This document shows, piece by piece, positions 45,961 to 53,645 of a DNA stretch of 64,000 nt. The DNA comes from Veillonella sp. (GTDB taxonomy: Bacteria > Bacillota > Negativicutes > Veillonellales > Veillonellaceae): contig NZ_JAGZMO010000010.1 in assembly GCF_018364065.1 (NCBI RefSeq), forward strand, positions 1 to 64,000, read 5' to 3'. Under the pieces are notes generated by a model. The model saw only the letters and a list, made by a program, of their open reading frames with translations. It was not told where the DNA came from and searched no databases. How positions within the stretch are numbered: the stretch's first letter is position 1; each line of letters starts with the position of its first letter. Made by a program: the position numbers and the translations under genes.

Positions 45961-45990
45961 CAATTAGTCGTATTTCAATTAATCATGTTT
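45961..45990. repeat. 15-bp duplication of the uraA coding end
   Basis: Two adjacent 15-base units (45961-45975, 45976-45990). On the minus strand they read AAA CAT GAT TAA TTG, then AAA TAC GAC TAA TTG: the last codons and stop of uraA followed by an in-frame copy with its own stop. Confidence 0.7.
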
Positions 45991-47259
45991 TAATTGTTTG
46001 TTTCCCAAACCTGTTTTTCTGAAGATTGTGAAGCATAAGCTAAGGATGATGGATACTACGGTAGCCAAGCCCATACCTTGAAGGATTACAGGACCGATAG
46101 CTACTTGCGCACCGCTAATACCGGTAACGAGTACAACGGATGTGAGAATCAAGTTGTCCGGACGAGTGTAGTCTACTTTACGTTCAACCAACATACGCAA
46201 ACCGGATGCGGCAATGATACCGAAGAGCAAAATACTTACGCCGCCCATAACCGGTACCGGAATGGCGTGAATAACTGCAGCCACTTTACCTATAAAAGAG
46301 AAGAGAATCGCCAATACGGCTGCACCGCCGATTACATACACGCTGAATACGCGAGTAATTGCCAATACGCCGATGTTTTCACCGTAAGTCGTATTTGGAG
46401 TAGCACCGAAGAAGCCGGATAAAATGTTGGCAATACCGTCGCCCAACAAGGAACGTTCAAGACCCGGATCTTTCATCAAGTCGCGGCCCACGATGTTACT
46501 GGTTACTACCAAGTGACCCACATGTTCCGCAAATACTACGAACAAGGCCGGCAGAATCATAAGAATTGCATTAATATTAAATACCGGAGCCGACATGTGT
46601 GGCAAGGAGAACCAGGCTGCGTGTTCCACATTGCTGAAGTCCACAACGCCCATAAACGCTGCCAATGCATAACCGGCCACTACGCCGATAAGCACAGGGA
46701 TTACGGAGAAGAATCCGCGGAATAATACGGTTCCTAAAATAGTTACGGCAAGGGAGAACATGGAAATCGTCACAACTTGCGTATGTGTCATGCCCAAGCT
46801 CTGCCAGGAATCACCGGTAATACCGGCCATACTCATAGCCACCGGAGCCAATTCCAAACCGATAACCGCTACGATAGCACCCATCGCTGCCGGCGGGAAT
46901 AATACATCAATCCAGCCGATGCCAACGAAGCGAACTACGAAGGATAAAATTACGAAGGCCAAACCGAAGGCGATAAACCCGCCCTGTGCCGCTTCATACG
47001 GCATACCTACCGCCATTACAGCCAATACAGGTGCGATGAAGGCGAAGCTGGAGCCTAAGTAAGAAGGAATTTTACCTTTACAAATAAATAAGTACAAAAT
47101 TGTGCCGATGCCGTTCATGAACAGCGCTGTTGCCGGGTCGGCTTTTAACAAATATGGAACCAATACGGTGGAACCGAACATGGCGAATAAATGTTGAAAA
47201 CTCAACGGCAGCATGGCCGCATTACTGGGGCGTTCAGAAACGTCAATAAAATCTTTCAT
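45979..47259 (-). CDS. uraA: Uracil permease, NCS2 family
   Basis: Inner-membrane uracil:proton symporter of 426 residues with about 14 helices. Family motifs: LPLSFQHLFAMFGSTVLVPYLL near the start, SYLGSSFAFIAPVLAV, and VVFAEHVGHLVVT with the substrate-site Glu of the uracil branch (AEHxGH), followed by GATPNTTYGENIGVLAITRVFSVYV. Ribosome-binding site AAAGGA about 9 bases before ATG. The leader holds a 25-base duplicated segment that could fold as AAACTG/CAGTTT; no classical PyrR-binding attenuator was recognised. Confidence 0.93.
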   Translation of the reverse strand: MKDFIDVSERPSNAAMLPLSFQHLFAMFGSTVLVPYLLKADPATALFMNGIGTILYLFICKGKIPSYLGSSFAFIAPVLAVMAVGMPYEAAQGGFIAFGLAFVILSFVVRFVGIGWIDVLFPPAAMGAIVAVIGLELAPVAMSMAGITGDSWQSLGMTHTQVVTISMFSLAVTILGTVLFRGFFSVIPVLIGVVAGYALAAFMGVVDFSNVEHAAWFSLPHMSAPVFNINAILMILPALFVVFAEHVGHLVVTSNIVGRDLMKDPGLERSLLGDGIANILSGFFGATPNTTYGENIGVLAITRVFSVYVIGGAAVLAILFSFIGKVAAVIHAIPVPVMGGVSILLFGIIAASGLRMLVERKVDYTRPDNLILTSVVLVTGISGAQVAIGPVILQGMGLATVVSIILSLCFTIFRKTGLGNKQLKHD

Positions 47260-47284
47260 TGCCTATTCCTTTCTAAATACCAAT

Positions 47285-47334
47285 ACTGAAACACAGCTTT
47301 ATAAAATAAACTGAAATACAGTTTGTTCAAATAA
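47285..47334. repeat. 25-bp direct repeat in the uraA leader
   Basis: Units at 47285 and 47310, each beginning ACTGAAA and containing ACAG and AAATAA at the same offsets; about 20 of 25 bases match. Confidence 0.6.
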
Positions 47335-47384
47335 GAAAATACCGTTTATACGAATATTATTAGTAACACTACGCGAGTTGTTCC

Positions 47385-47519
47385 CTCCTCCATGTGAGCC
47401 GGTGCGAAACGACTACGTGGAGTCGATCCCTACTCTATGTGAGCCGGTGCAAAACGGCTGCGCGGAGTCAATACCTACTCAATATGAGCCGGTGCGAAAC
47501 GGCTGCGTGTTTCTTCACG
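47385..47519. repeat. 45-bp tandem repeat x3 made from the 3' end of the ftsW/rodA-type gene
   Basis: GAGCCGGTGC recurs at 47396, 47441 and 47486, a period of exactly 45 bases (15 codons). The unit at 47475-47519 is the coding end of the gene (SRFAPAHIE, stop). Read on in frame, the next unit gives VLTPRSRFAPAHIE and another stop. The third gives SRFAPAHME with the stop codon changed to GAG. Confidence 0.9.
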
Positions 47520-48788
47520 CAATGACGGAATATGTCCGCTTACGCCGATTTTCTTGCGCGCCATTTCACTGCGATGAGCAACGTTAAATAAAATAGCCAA
47601 CGCAATGACATTGGTCAGCAAGGACGAACCGCCGTAGGATACGAAAGGCAGCGGAACCCCGGTTACAGGAATCATTCCGCTAACCATGATCATATTGAAC
47701 ACGGCCTGACCGCCGATAATGAGCGTAATGCCTGCAGCTAATAATTTACCGTAGTAATCTTTCGCTTTCAAGGCAATATTAAGGCCATAGTAAATGAACA
47801 TAGCCACTACAATGATTAAAATAAGTGAACCGATAAGGCCCGTTTCCTGAGACCAAACGGCAAAGGCAAAGTCTGTGTGAGCTTCCGGCAAATAGTGGTA
47901 TTTGGCAGAACCTTGTGCCAGGCCCTGTCCGAATATACCGCCGGAGCCGATGGCAATCATACTTTGCACGCTCTGATAACTGAGCGACTGTGCGTAGCCC
48001 CATGGATCCCACCAGGCTAAAATACGTTCTTTACGGTATGCGGAATTCATAATGCCGATAGCGGCAATAGGAATCATGGCTAAAAATCCGTATATCATGA
48101 TGAGGGCGCTTTTTCGAGACAGCCCGGAAATAATCATGAGCATTACCGGAATGGCCGCAATCAGTAAGGCGGTCCCTGTATCCGGTTCAACCAAAGTGAG
48201 GGCAGCGTATAAAAACGGCAGCCACAATGCTACGGCCGGTACTTTGCGTCCATTGCGAGCGATGTTGTTCAACCAGCCGATAGAGCCTTTATATGTGAAG
48301 GTTTCCATCCAGGATAAATACCTCTGCTTGCGATGCTGCAGGTCAATCCAATGGGCGGCCCACAAAATACTGCCCAACTTGGCAAATTCCGAAGGCTGAA
48401 CGGAAATTAAGCTGCCCAGCTGAATCCAGCGTCGTGCACCGTTTACCGGCTCGGCGAATTTTAAAACGCCCAGCAAGGCTACAGCCACAAAGACCATAAA
48501 GCCTTTGATAGCCACCTCGGTGTACTTAGATGAACGGAAGTGTTGGTAATCAATCTTATAGAAAAATATCCCCGCCAACGCCGAAATAAGTAAAAAGACT
48601 ATATGTTTAAAGTAATTCGTCTGATAAAACGCCGGCGCAGTCGATCCTTTTACAATCATGCCGGAGCTATATACGTTAAAAATACCGATAACTATCCAAA
48701 TGAGACTACAAAAGATAATCCCCTGAAAATCGCTGCGAACTATGTGCGTCTTCCAATATTTTCTTATTGCCTTCACCATTTGAATCAT
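47475..48788 (-). CDS. FtsW/RodA/SpoVE-family peptidoglycan glycosyltransferase
   Basis: Inner-membrane SEDS protein that polymerises lipid II into glycan strands with a partner penicillin-binding protein. 437 residues, ten predicted helices. Motifs: NGARRWIQLGSLISVQPSEFAKLG, the long extracellular loop with PEAHTDFAFAVWSQETG, and PVTGVPLPFVSYGGSSLLTN. I cannot tell FtsW from RodA with certainty. The first ATG lies 3 bases after the trmB stop, with AAAGGAGG at the end of trmB, so it is in operon with trmB. The last nine residues recur downstream in a 45-base tandem repeat. Confidence 0.92.
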   Translation of the reverse strand: MIQMVKAIRKYWKTHIVRSDFQGIIFCSLIWIVIGIFNVYSSGMIVKGSTAPAFYQTNYFKHIVFLLISALAGIFFYKIDYQHFRSSKYTEVAIKGFMVFVAVALLGVLKFAEPVNGARRWIQLGSLISVQPSEFAKLGSILWAAHWIDLQHRKQRYLSWMETFTYKGSIGWLNNIARNGRKVPAVALWLPFLYAALTLVEPDTGTALLIAAIPVMLMIISGLSRKSALIMIYGFLAMIPIAAIGIMNSAYRKERILAWWDPWGYAQSLSYQSVQSMIAIGSGGIFGQGLAQGSAKYHYLPEAHTDFAFAVWSQETGLIGSLILIIVVAMFIYYGLNIALKAKDYYGKLLAAGITLIIGGQAVFNMIMVSGMIPVTGVPLPFVSYGGSSLLTNVIALAILFNVAHRSEMARKKIGVSGHIPSLREETRSRFAPAHIE

Positions 48789-48791
48789 GGC

Positions 48792-49442
48792 TTACGCCTC
48801 CTTTGGTTTAATGGCTTCCAAACGGAAAATCGGCTGTCCTTTTTTACTGAATTTTTCTTCGTATTCGGTCTTAACGTTCGGTAAGTCCGTGCTATGTAAA
48901 TCGTAAGTTACATTTTTTAACGTCCAACCGGCGTTTTTAAACTCTTCCAAGGAGAATAAGAACAAGCCTTCGTTGTCGGTTTTAAAATGAACTTCCCCAT
49001 CTTCTTTTAAAAGACGTGCATATCGTTCAAGGAAACGATGATAGGTTAAGCGACGTTTTGCATGGCGCGCTTTTGGCCATGGATCGCAGAAGTTGATGTA
49101 AAAACGGTCAACTTCGCCCGGTTCAACGATGCCTTCGATACCTTCAATGTCAAATAAGGTAACGCGTGCATTCGGTGCACCTTGTTCGAAGATTTTCTGT
49201 GCTGCGTAGTATAATACGCCGAGCTGTACTTCAAATCCGAGGAAATTGGCTTCCGGATGTTCTTCCGCCATGCCGGCGATAAAACGACCTTTACCGGTAC
49301 CCAGTTCCAAGTACAAAGGCTTTGTAGGGTCTTCAAATAATTCGCGCCATTTTCCTTTGTGTTCTTCGTGATTCTCCAACACAACGTGGGAGCTGTATTC
49401 GTGAATTGCTTCGTCAATCCATGGTTTTCTACGTAATCGCAT
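48792..49442 (-). CDS. trmB: tRNA (guanine-N7)-methyltransferase TrmB
   Basis: Methylates G46 of tRNA using S-adenosylmethionine. 216 residues, the usual length. SAM-binding motif ELGTGKGRFIAGMA, then FLGFEVQLGVLYYA, the conserved INFCDPWPKARHAKRRLTYHRFL, and the C-terminal DLPNVKTEYEEKFSKKGQPIFRLE. GAAGGAG 5 bases before the ATG. First gene of the trmB-ftsW/rodA operon, beside the tRNA cluster. Confidence 0.95.
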   Translation of the reverse strand: MRLRRKPWIDEAIHEYSSHVVLENHEEHKGKWRELFEDPTKPLYLELGTGKGRFIAGMAEEHPEANFLGFEVQLGVLYYAAQKIFEQGAPNARVTLFDIEGIEGIVEPGEVDRFYINFCDPWPKARHAKRRLTYHRFLERYARLLKEDGEVHFKTDNEGLFLFSLEEFKNAGWTLKNVTYDLHSTDLPNVKTEYEEKFSKKGQPIFRLEAIKPKEA

Positions 49443-49471
49443 AATCTCTCCTTCTAATATGCTCTAACTTA

Positions 49472-49501
49472 ATTATAAAAAAGGTGTGAGAATTCAGTCA
49501 A
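49472..49501 (-). promoter_or_regulatory. Promoter of the trmB operon
   Basis: Minus-strand TTGACT (49496-49501), 18-base spacer, TATAAT (49472-49477), about 30 bases before the ATG. Confidence 0.8.
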
Positions 49502-49608
49502 TGAAATTCACGCCCTATACTTGCTAAACATTGACAACAACGGTCATTTCGCAGGCCGTCAATGCGCCATTACTAATTGTATCAATAAAATCGAATAGAT
49601 TCAATATA

Positions 49609-49644
49609 TAAAAAAAACGAACCTCTCATTAGAGAAGTTCGTTT
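49609..49644 (-). terminator. Terminator of the tRNA operon
   Basis: AACGAAC plus TCTC pairs with GAGA plus GTTCGTT, followed on the minus strand by a run of eight T. Confidence 0.9.
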
Positions 49645-49654
49645 TCGTCTTGTA

Positions 49655-49730
<76 letters not shown>

Positions 49731-49735
49731 GTATT

Positions 49736-49810
49736 TGGTGACCCGTGGGGGAATCGAACCCCCGATACCGCCGTGAAAGGGCGGTGTCTTAACCGCTTGA
49801 CCAACGGGCC
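49736..49810 (-). tRNA. tRNA-Glu(TTC)
   Basis: Anticodon stem CCGCC/GGCGG with loop CTTTCAC (anticodon TTC), T arm GGGGG/CCCCC with TTCGATT, encoded CCA. In most bacteria this tRNA is also the substrate of HemA, whose gene lies 12 kb away. Confidence 0.96.
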
Positions 49811-49814
49811 AAAA

Positions 49815-49890
49815 TGGTGACTCACCCGCGATTCGAACGCGGGACACCCTGATTAAAAGTCAGGTGCTCTGCCAGCTGAGCTAGTGAGTC
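49815..49890 (-). tRNA. tRNA-Lys(TTT)
   Basis: Anticodon stem CCTGA/TCAGG with loop CTTTTAA (anticodon TTT), T arm CCGCG/CGCGG, encoded CCA. Strongly similar to tRNA-Lys(CTT) at 20915. Confidence 0.96.
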
Positions 49891-49901
49891 ATGTGTAAAA
49901 G

Positions 49902-49976
49902 TGGCAGGGGTGAAAGGATTCGAACCTTTGAATGACGGAGTCAGAGTCCGTTGCCTTACCGCTTGGCGACACCCCT
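49902..49976 (-). tRNA. tRNA-Gln(CTG)
   Basis: Acceptor AGGGGTG/CACCCCT, anticodon stem ACGGA/TCCGT with loop CTCTGAC (anticodon CTG), T arm AAAGG/CCTTT, G discriminator and encoded CCA. Confidence 0.93.
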
Positions 49977-50007
49977 ATCTTAACAAAGATTAAATCCGAT
50001 GAAAAAT

Positions 50008-50083
50008 TGGCTCCTCGAGTAGGACTCGAACCTACGACCGATCGGTTAACAGCCGATTGCTCTACCGACTGAGCTATCGAGGA
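50008..50083 (-). tRNA. tRNA-Asn(GTT)
   Basis: Acceptor TCCTCGA/TCGAGGA, anticodon stem ATCGG/CCGAT with loop CTGTTAA (anticodon GTT), G discriminator and encoded CCA. Confidence 0.96.
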
Positions 50084-50089
50084 ATGCAA

Positions 50090-50164
50090 TGGAGCGGAAA
50101 ACGAGATTCGAACTCGCGACCCCCGCCTTGGCAAGGCGGTGCTCTACCACTGAGCTATTTCCGC
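50090..50164 (-). tRNA. tRNA-Gly(GCC)
   Basis: Acceptor GCGGAAA/TTTCCGC, anticodon stem CCGCC/GGCGG with loop TTGCCAA (anticodon GCC), encoded CCA. First gene of the operon Gly-Asn-Gln-Lys-Glu-Val. Confidence 0.96.
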
Positions 50165-50181
50165 ATGTCACAACAGAAACA

Positions 50182-50210
50182 ATTTTACATCGTTAATAAG
50201 TAATTGTCAA
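50182..50210 (-). promoter_or_regulatory. Promoter of the six-tRNA operon
   Basis: Minus-strand perfect TTGACA (50205-50210), 17-base spacer, TAAAAT (50182-50187), about 10 bases before the tRNA-Gly 5' end. Confidence 0.88.
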
Positions 50211-50354
50211 GAGTTTTTTTATTACTTATTATCTTCAAGTCAGTTCCCCTGACTGCTTTACTATAATATCAAATAGCCTTGCGTCCTGTCAACACCTTTT
50301 TTACATTTTTTTTACAAGTTCTTAATTTAATGTAAAAATTAAACGAAAAGAATG

Positions 50355-50396
50355 AAAAAACGGCACAGCTGACTTATGTTATGTTAGTCTGTGCCG
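50355..50396 (-). terminator. Terminator of the larC gene
   Basis: CGGCACAG and CTGTGCCG arms, with further pairing of ACT/AGT in the loop, followed by six T on the minus strand. Confidence 0.82.
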
Positions 50397-50443
50397 CTTT
50401 GCCTATCTGTCTTTGCCGCTTTATTCTGCTCCGTCATTGAAAC

Positions 50444-51298
50444 TTAGTAAAGCGTGAACACATTCGGAATCGGAAGTTCCATAGTGCCCAAGCCTACACC
50501 TTTGTGTTTGCTTGCTTCCGCATCATTCATCATCTGAACCACCACGTCCATCAATTTGCTATCCGCCATAGGTCCATATGGTTCCGCTTGTAAAGTTTTT
50601 ACCAAAGCAGCTCCCGTAGGTGTTACCAATTCACCTTTTACAGGTGTAACATACGTAGGAAATCCTTCTAAAAGATTTTTCGTAGCGGGCGTAGGAATAT
50701 CCATGAGTCCATGGGCGCAGCGCACCTTGCCATGCCCCACATGGAGCGGCGAAAATTGCACAGACGTCACTTTCAGATAGTCCAGACAAATCATGGTGCC
50801 CACAATATCAATAATGCAGTCGATGGCGCCCACCTCATGGAAATGCACTGCTTCCAGCGTCGTATTATGCGCCTTCGCTTCCGCATGTCCCAAGTGAGTA
50901 AACGCTTCTATGGCCTTCTCCTTCACCCACGGTGACAAATCGGCAGCCTCAATGATGGCCTTTATTTCCATATAACCGCGATGCTCACCATGACCGTGAA
51001 TACGGCCCATAATCTTATGGCCCAAATGATGAACCGCAGATTCTTCCTTAGCAAACTTTAGTTCAGCAGATTCTATTTTCACTGAATGCGCTTTGTAGTG
51101 TGGATCCAACGCTACATTAAAGTAGGTCCCTTCCACACCGCTTTTATTTTGTTTTTCATGTATCAACGAAAAGCCGCCCAAGTTGAGCTTGGCCAGTTCG
51201 TTTTCAAAATATTCAAAAGGAACGCCATAGTCAAGCAGGGCGCCAACCATCATGTTGCCGCTTACCCCTGACATGGCCAGTCCATACAGCTTCTTCAA
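50444..51298 (-). CDS. larC: LarC1-like nickel-pincer cofactor protein lacking the LarC2 half
   Basis: LarC is the CTP-dependent nickel insertase that finishes the nickel-pincer cofactor of lactate racemase and relatives. This protein (284 residues) matches the N-terminal LarC1 half: SGVSGNMMVGALLDYG, the His-rich HHLGHKIMGRIHGHGEHRGYMEI, VHFHEVGAIDCIIDIVG, HGLMDIPTPAT and the end GLGTMELPIPNVFTLY. Full LarC is about 400 residues; the part normally following this end (with ETNIDDM) is absent. After the stop there are only about 50 bases before a terminator, so no LarC2 is nearby. Start: GAGGAGG overlaps a GTG at 51307 but stands 8 bases before a TTG at 51298, which gives the family-like start MKKLYG. 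Last gene of a probable tyrA-cobT-cobT2-larC transcript. Confidence 0.85.
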   Translation of the reverse strand: MKKLYGLAMSGVSGNMMVGALLDYGVPFEYFENELAKLNLGGFSLIHEKQNKSGVEGTYFNVALDPHYKAHSVKIESAELKFAKEESAVHHLGHKIMGRIHGHGEHRGYMEIKAIIEAADLSPWVKEKAIEAFTHLGHAEAKAHNTTLEAVHFHEVGAIDCIIDIVGTMICLDYLKVTSVQFSPLHVGHGKVRCAHGLMDIPTPATKNLLEGFPTYVTPVKGELVTPTGAALVKTLQAEPYGPMADSKLMDVVVQMMNDAEASKHKGVGLGTMELPIPNVFTLY

Positions 51299-51343
51299 GA
51301 GCTGCACCTCCTCTTTATTCTCCGGCCGTTACAGCAGACTGCC

Positions 51344-51420
51344 ACATAGTTTCCATATTCTTCACATTGTTACAATAATATGGCACATAGTTACAGACTT
51401 TTGTTACATAGTTACAGTTT
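51344..51420. repeat. 21-bp degenerate tandem repeat x4 between the second CobT gene and larC
   Basis: ACATAGTT or ACATTGTT recurs at 51344, 51364, 51385 and 51406, usually followed by ACAG. The array begins right after the stop codon of the upstream gene (51423). Confidence 0.7.
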
Positions 51421-51422
51421 AC

Positions 51423-52490
51423 TTAACGGCCGTCCTGCAAAATATTGCCGGGACCATCCTCTGCTACGGTTACTTCCGCTTCACCGAATGTTTTCATGTC
51501 ATTCAGCATGTGAAGGGATGCATCCAATAAAGATAAACCGAGTGTGGAGCCTACGGCTTCATCGACTGCCAAATCGTAGTTCAAATATGTGGTGAATCCT
51601 AGGTATTTCATCTGTGCTTTGTGAACCGGTTCATTGTACGCAACAGACGGGAATACATAGTCTTTTACAAGCGGATTAATCTTCGCAGCCGCCAACACAG
51701 CCGCACCTGTAACTGCCGTATCAAATACAACGGCGCGCTGCAGTGAAGCCGCCTTTAATAAAAAGCCGGTAAGCATTACGATTTCAGGAGAACCTACGGC
51801 AGCTAATATATCCACCGCTTCTGCCTCTTCCAGACCATAACGTGCCATGGTCATTTGCAAACGCTCCGCTTTTTCGCGAATCGACAAGGTGCATTCGTTA
51901 TCGGTCAATAATTCCGCCATATCATACTGTGTGATGGCCTTGGTCAAAGCCAATCCGCTGAGCAAAGAGCGTTCGCCAATGGTGCCCACGCCAATAGCGT
52001 CAATGCCTTGAGCCGCCATTTCTTCCGCCAAATCAGCGCCGGCCTGCAGCAATGCATCCACGTCCGCCTTATTTTCAAAAGCCGGATGCATGCCGAAGAA
52101 ACGGCTTCCGTTATTAACTTTTTTCTGAATTACATTTGTCAGGTCAGTGGTGTCCTGTTCCAGCCCCGAATCAACTACATAAATAGGTGCATTCAGGCGT
52201 TCTGCCATAGCACCGGTAGGGCTCGGACCTTCTGCCAAACGTGCCACTACAGCTTTCGACTCATGCCCTTTTGTGTGATTTTGAGGGCCATCCACCGCCG
52301 TGTCACCGGCAAATATGATGATGCCTTTTTTCACACTCTTAGGCTGTTCGTTTTCAAAAATGCCGGCCAAACGTACGGCAATTTCTTCCAGTTTAGCCAA
52401 GCTGTATAAAGGTTTCGTCAAATTATCCACACGTGTGCGGCATACGGTCATACAGTCCCCGTTCAACGGTTTTATTGTGATCTCTTTCAT
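51423..52490 (-). CDS. CobT paralogue (second of a tandem pair, ArsA/ArsB-like)
   Basis: Nicotinate-nucleotide phosphoribosyltransferase family protein, 355 residues, which activates the lower ligand of cobamides as alpha-ribotides. It keeps the overall CobT layout: IIIFAGDTAVDG, DAIGVGTIGERSLLSGLAL, and the C-terminal VDEAVGSTLGLSLLDASL, in which Glu311 aligns with the CobT catalytic Glu. But the loop that reads GEMGISNTT in CobT is GTIGERSLL here. Starts MKEITIKPLNG with an ATGA overlap with the first CobT gene, so the two are translationally coupled. Two adjacent CobT homologues are the hallmark of ArsAB of Sporomusa ovata, which makes phenolic cobamides. I infer that activity; which is ArsA or ArsB cannot be told. 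Confidence 0.82.
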   Translation of the reverse strand: MKEITIKPLNGDCMTVCRTRVDNLTKPLYSLAKLEEIAVRLAGIFENEQPKSVKKGIIIFAGDTAVDGPQNHTKGHESKAVVARLAEGPSPTGAMAERLNAPIYVVDSGLEQDTTDLTNVIQKKVNNGSRFFGMHPAFENKADVDALLQAGADLAEEMAAQGIDAIGVGTIGERSLLSGLALTKAITQYDMAELLTDNECTLSIREKAERLQMTMARYGLEEAEAVDILAAVGSPEIVMLTGFLLKAASLQRAVVFDTAVTGAAVLAAAKINPLVKDYVFPSVAYNEPVHKAQMKYLGFTTYLNYDLAVDEAVGSTLGLSLLDASLHMLNDMKTFGEAEVTVAEDGPGNILQDGR

Positions 52491-53527
52491 TTGTCGCACC
52501 GTCCTTCCAATGATTGATACATACGCACAGTCATGTCGAGCATGGACATTTGCATGGCACCGCCGGAGGCTTCGCCCAGGCAGAGGCCCAATGTTACGTA
52601 AGCGGTTAAGCCTAATTTTTCCAAGGCTTTTACATGACCTTTTTCCGCTGACAAGTGGGAGGCCATTACATATTCCATGCTGATTGGCGCGATGGCATGT
52701 GCCATTAGGGCGCACGCCGTCGTGTTATATCCATCTAAAATAACTAAGCATTTTTCAGCGGCCGCACCAAGAATAATCCCCATGATGCAGGCAAATTCCA
52801 AACCGCCTACCGATTGGAGCACGGCCAAACCGTCTTCTTTCGGAACATGGCTATATTTTTCCAATACATCGTGAACGATGCGGGTTTTCAATGCTAACCG
52901 TTCGTCGGAAATATTCGTGCCCCGACCGGTTGCTTCTTCTGCAGTAAGACCTACATACTTCGCCGTAATAATCGCACTGGCCGTCGTGTTGCTGATTCCC
53001 ATTTCACCTACGAGGAATGTGTTGAACCCTTCAGCCTTTTTCTCCTGCACATAGGCGATGCCCACTTCAATGGCTTTAATGGCTTCGTCTTTTGTCATGG
53101 CCGGTTCTTCTAAAAAGTTTTTAGTACCCATTGCCACTTTCGAATGGCGAAGGCCCGGAGTGTCCGACATATCAGCCGCGATGCCCACATCGATGGCGTC
53201 CAGCGCTGCGCCGCAATAGCCGCCCAATGCATTGGCGCCGGCCCCTTTTGCAACCAAATAGTTGCGCGTCATGTCTACAGTAACGCTCTGTGGATAGGCG
53301 CTGACACCCATCGTAGCTACGCCATGATCGGCGGAGCAGATGACCATACTGCCCTTTGGCAATACAGGATACACCTGTTCCGTGGCCATGGCATATTGTT
53401 TCACCATATCCGCCAACTTACCGTAACTGCCGTATAAAGTCCCCTTATTCCATACTTCGTCTATCACCTTGCCGATGGAAACATCAGCCGGCTTAATTCT
53501 GTCGCATGTGTCTAAGAATAAACTCAT
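52487..53527 (-). CDS. cobT: Nicotinate-nucleotide:base phosphoribosyltransferase CobT (first of a tandem pair)
   Basis: 346 residues, the normal CobT length. Transfers phosphoribose from nicotinate mononucleotide to the lower-ligand base of cobamides. Motifs: VICSADHGVATMGVSAYP, GEMGISNTTASAI (174-186), GRGTNISDE, ILDGYNTTACAL and the catalytic Glu319 in LGEASGGAM. It overlaps the second CobT gene by 4 bases. Base specificity (dimethylbenzimidazole, purine or phenolic) cannot be read, but the tandem arrangement suggests a heterodimer with the next gene acting on phenol or p-cresol. Confidence 0.9.
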   Translation of the reverse strand: MSLFLDTCDRIKPADVSIGKVIDEVWNKGTLYGSYGKLADMVKQYAMATEQVYPVLPKGSMVICSADHGVATMGVSAYPQSVTVDMTRNYLVAKGAGANALGGYCGAALDAIDVGIAADMSDTPGLRHSKVAMGTKNFLEEPAMTKDEAIKAIEVGIAYVQEKKAEGFNTFLVGEMGISNTTASAIITAKYVGLTAEEATGRGTNISDERLALKTRIVHDVLEKYSHVPKEDGLAVLQSVGGLEFACIMGIILGAAAEKCLVILDGYNTTACALMAHAIAPISMEYVMASHLSAEKGHVKALEKLGLTAYVTLGLCLGEASGGAMQMSMLDMTVRMYQSLEGRCDK

Positions 53528-53580
53528 TTATTTCTCCTAATCTAAATTAATTCTGATTCTGAATTAAGTCGTTCTTCTTC

Positions 53581-53645
53581 AATCTAAATCATGTCATGAC
53601 TTGTTAATCCAAATCAAGTAATTGATACATAATCTAAATCAACTC
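53581..53645. repeat. 25-bp tandem repeat x3 at the tyrA stop codon
   Basis: AATCTAAATC at 53581, AATCCAAATC at 53606 and AATCTAAATC at 53631, a period of 25 bases. The tyrA stop codon (53639-53641) lies inside the rightmost unit, so the array extends from the coding end into the spacer. A further related AATCTAAATT is at 53539. Confidence 0.75.

Noticed and set aside
47385..47519. CRISPR array
   Set aside because: Three 45-base units with no unique spacers, overlapping a coding end. None of the other arrays has repeat-spacer structure either, and no cas genes are present.
51423..52715. A 430-codon form of the second CobT paralogue starting at 52715
   Set aside because: The first 75 codons overlap the first CobT gene in another frame and read as nonsense. 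The start at 52490 overlaps the upstream stop as ATGA and gives the family length.
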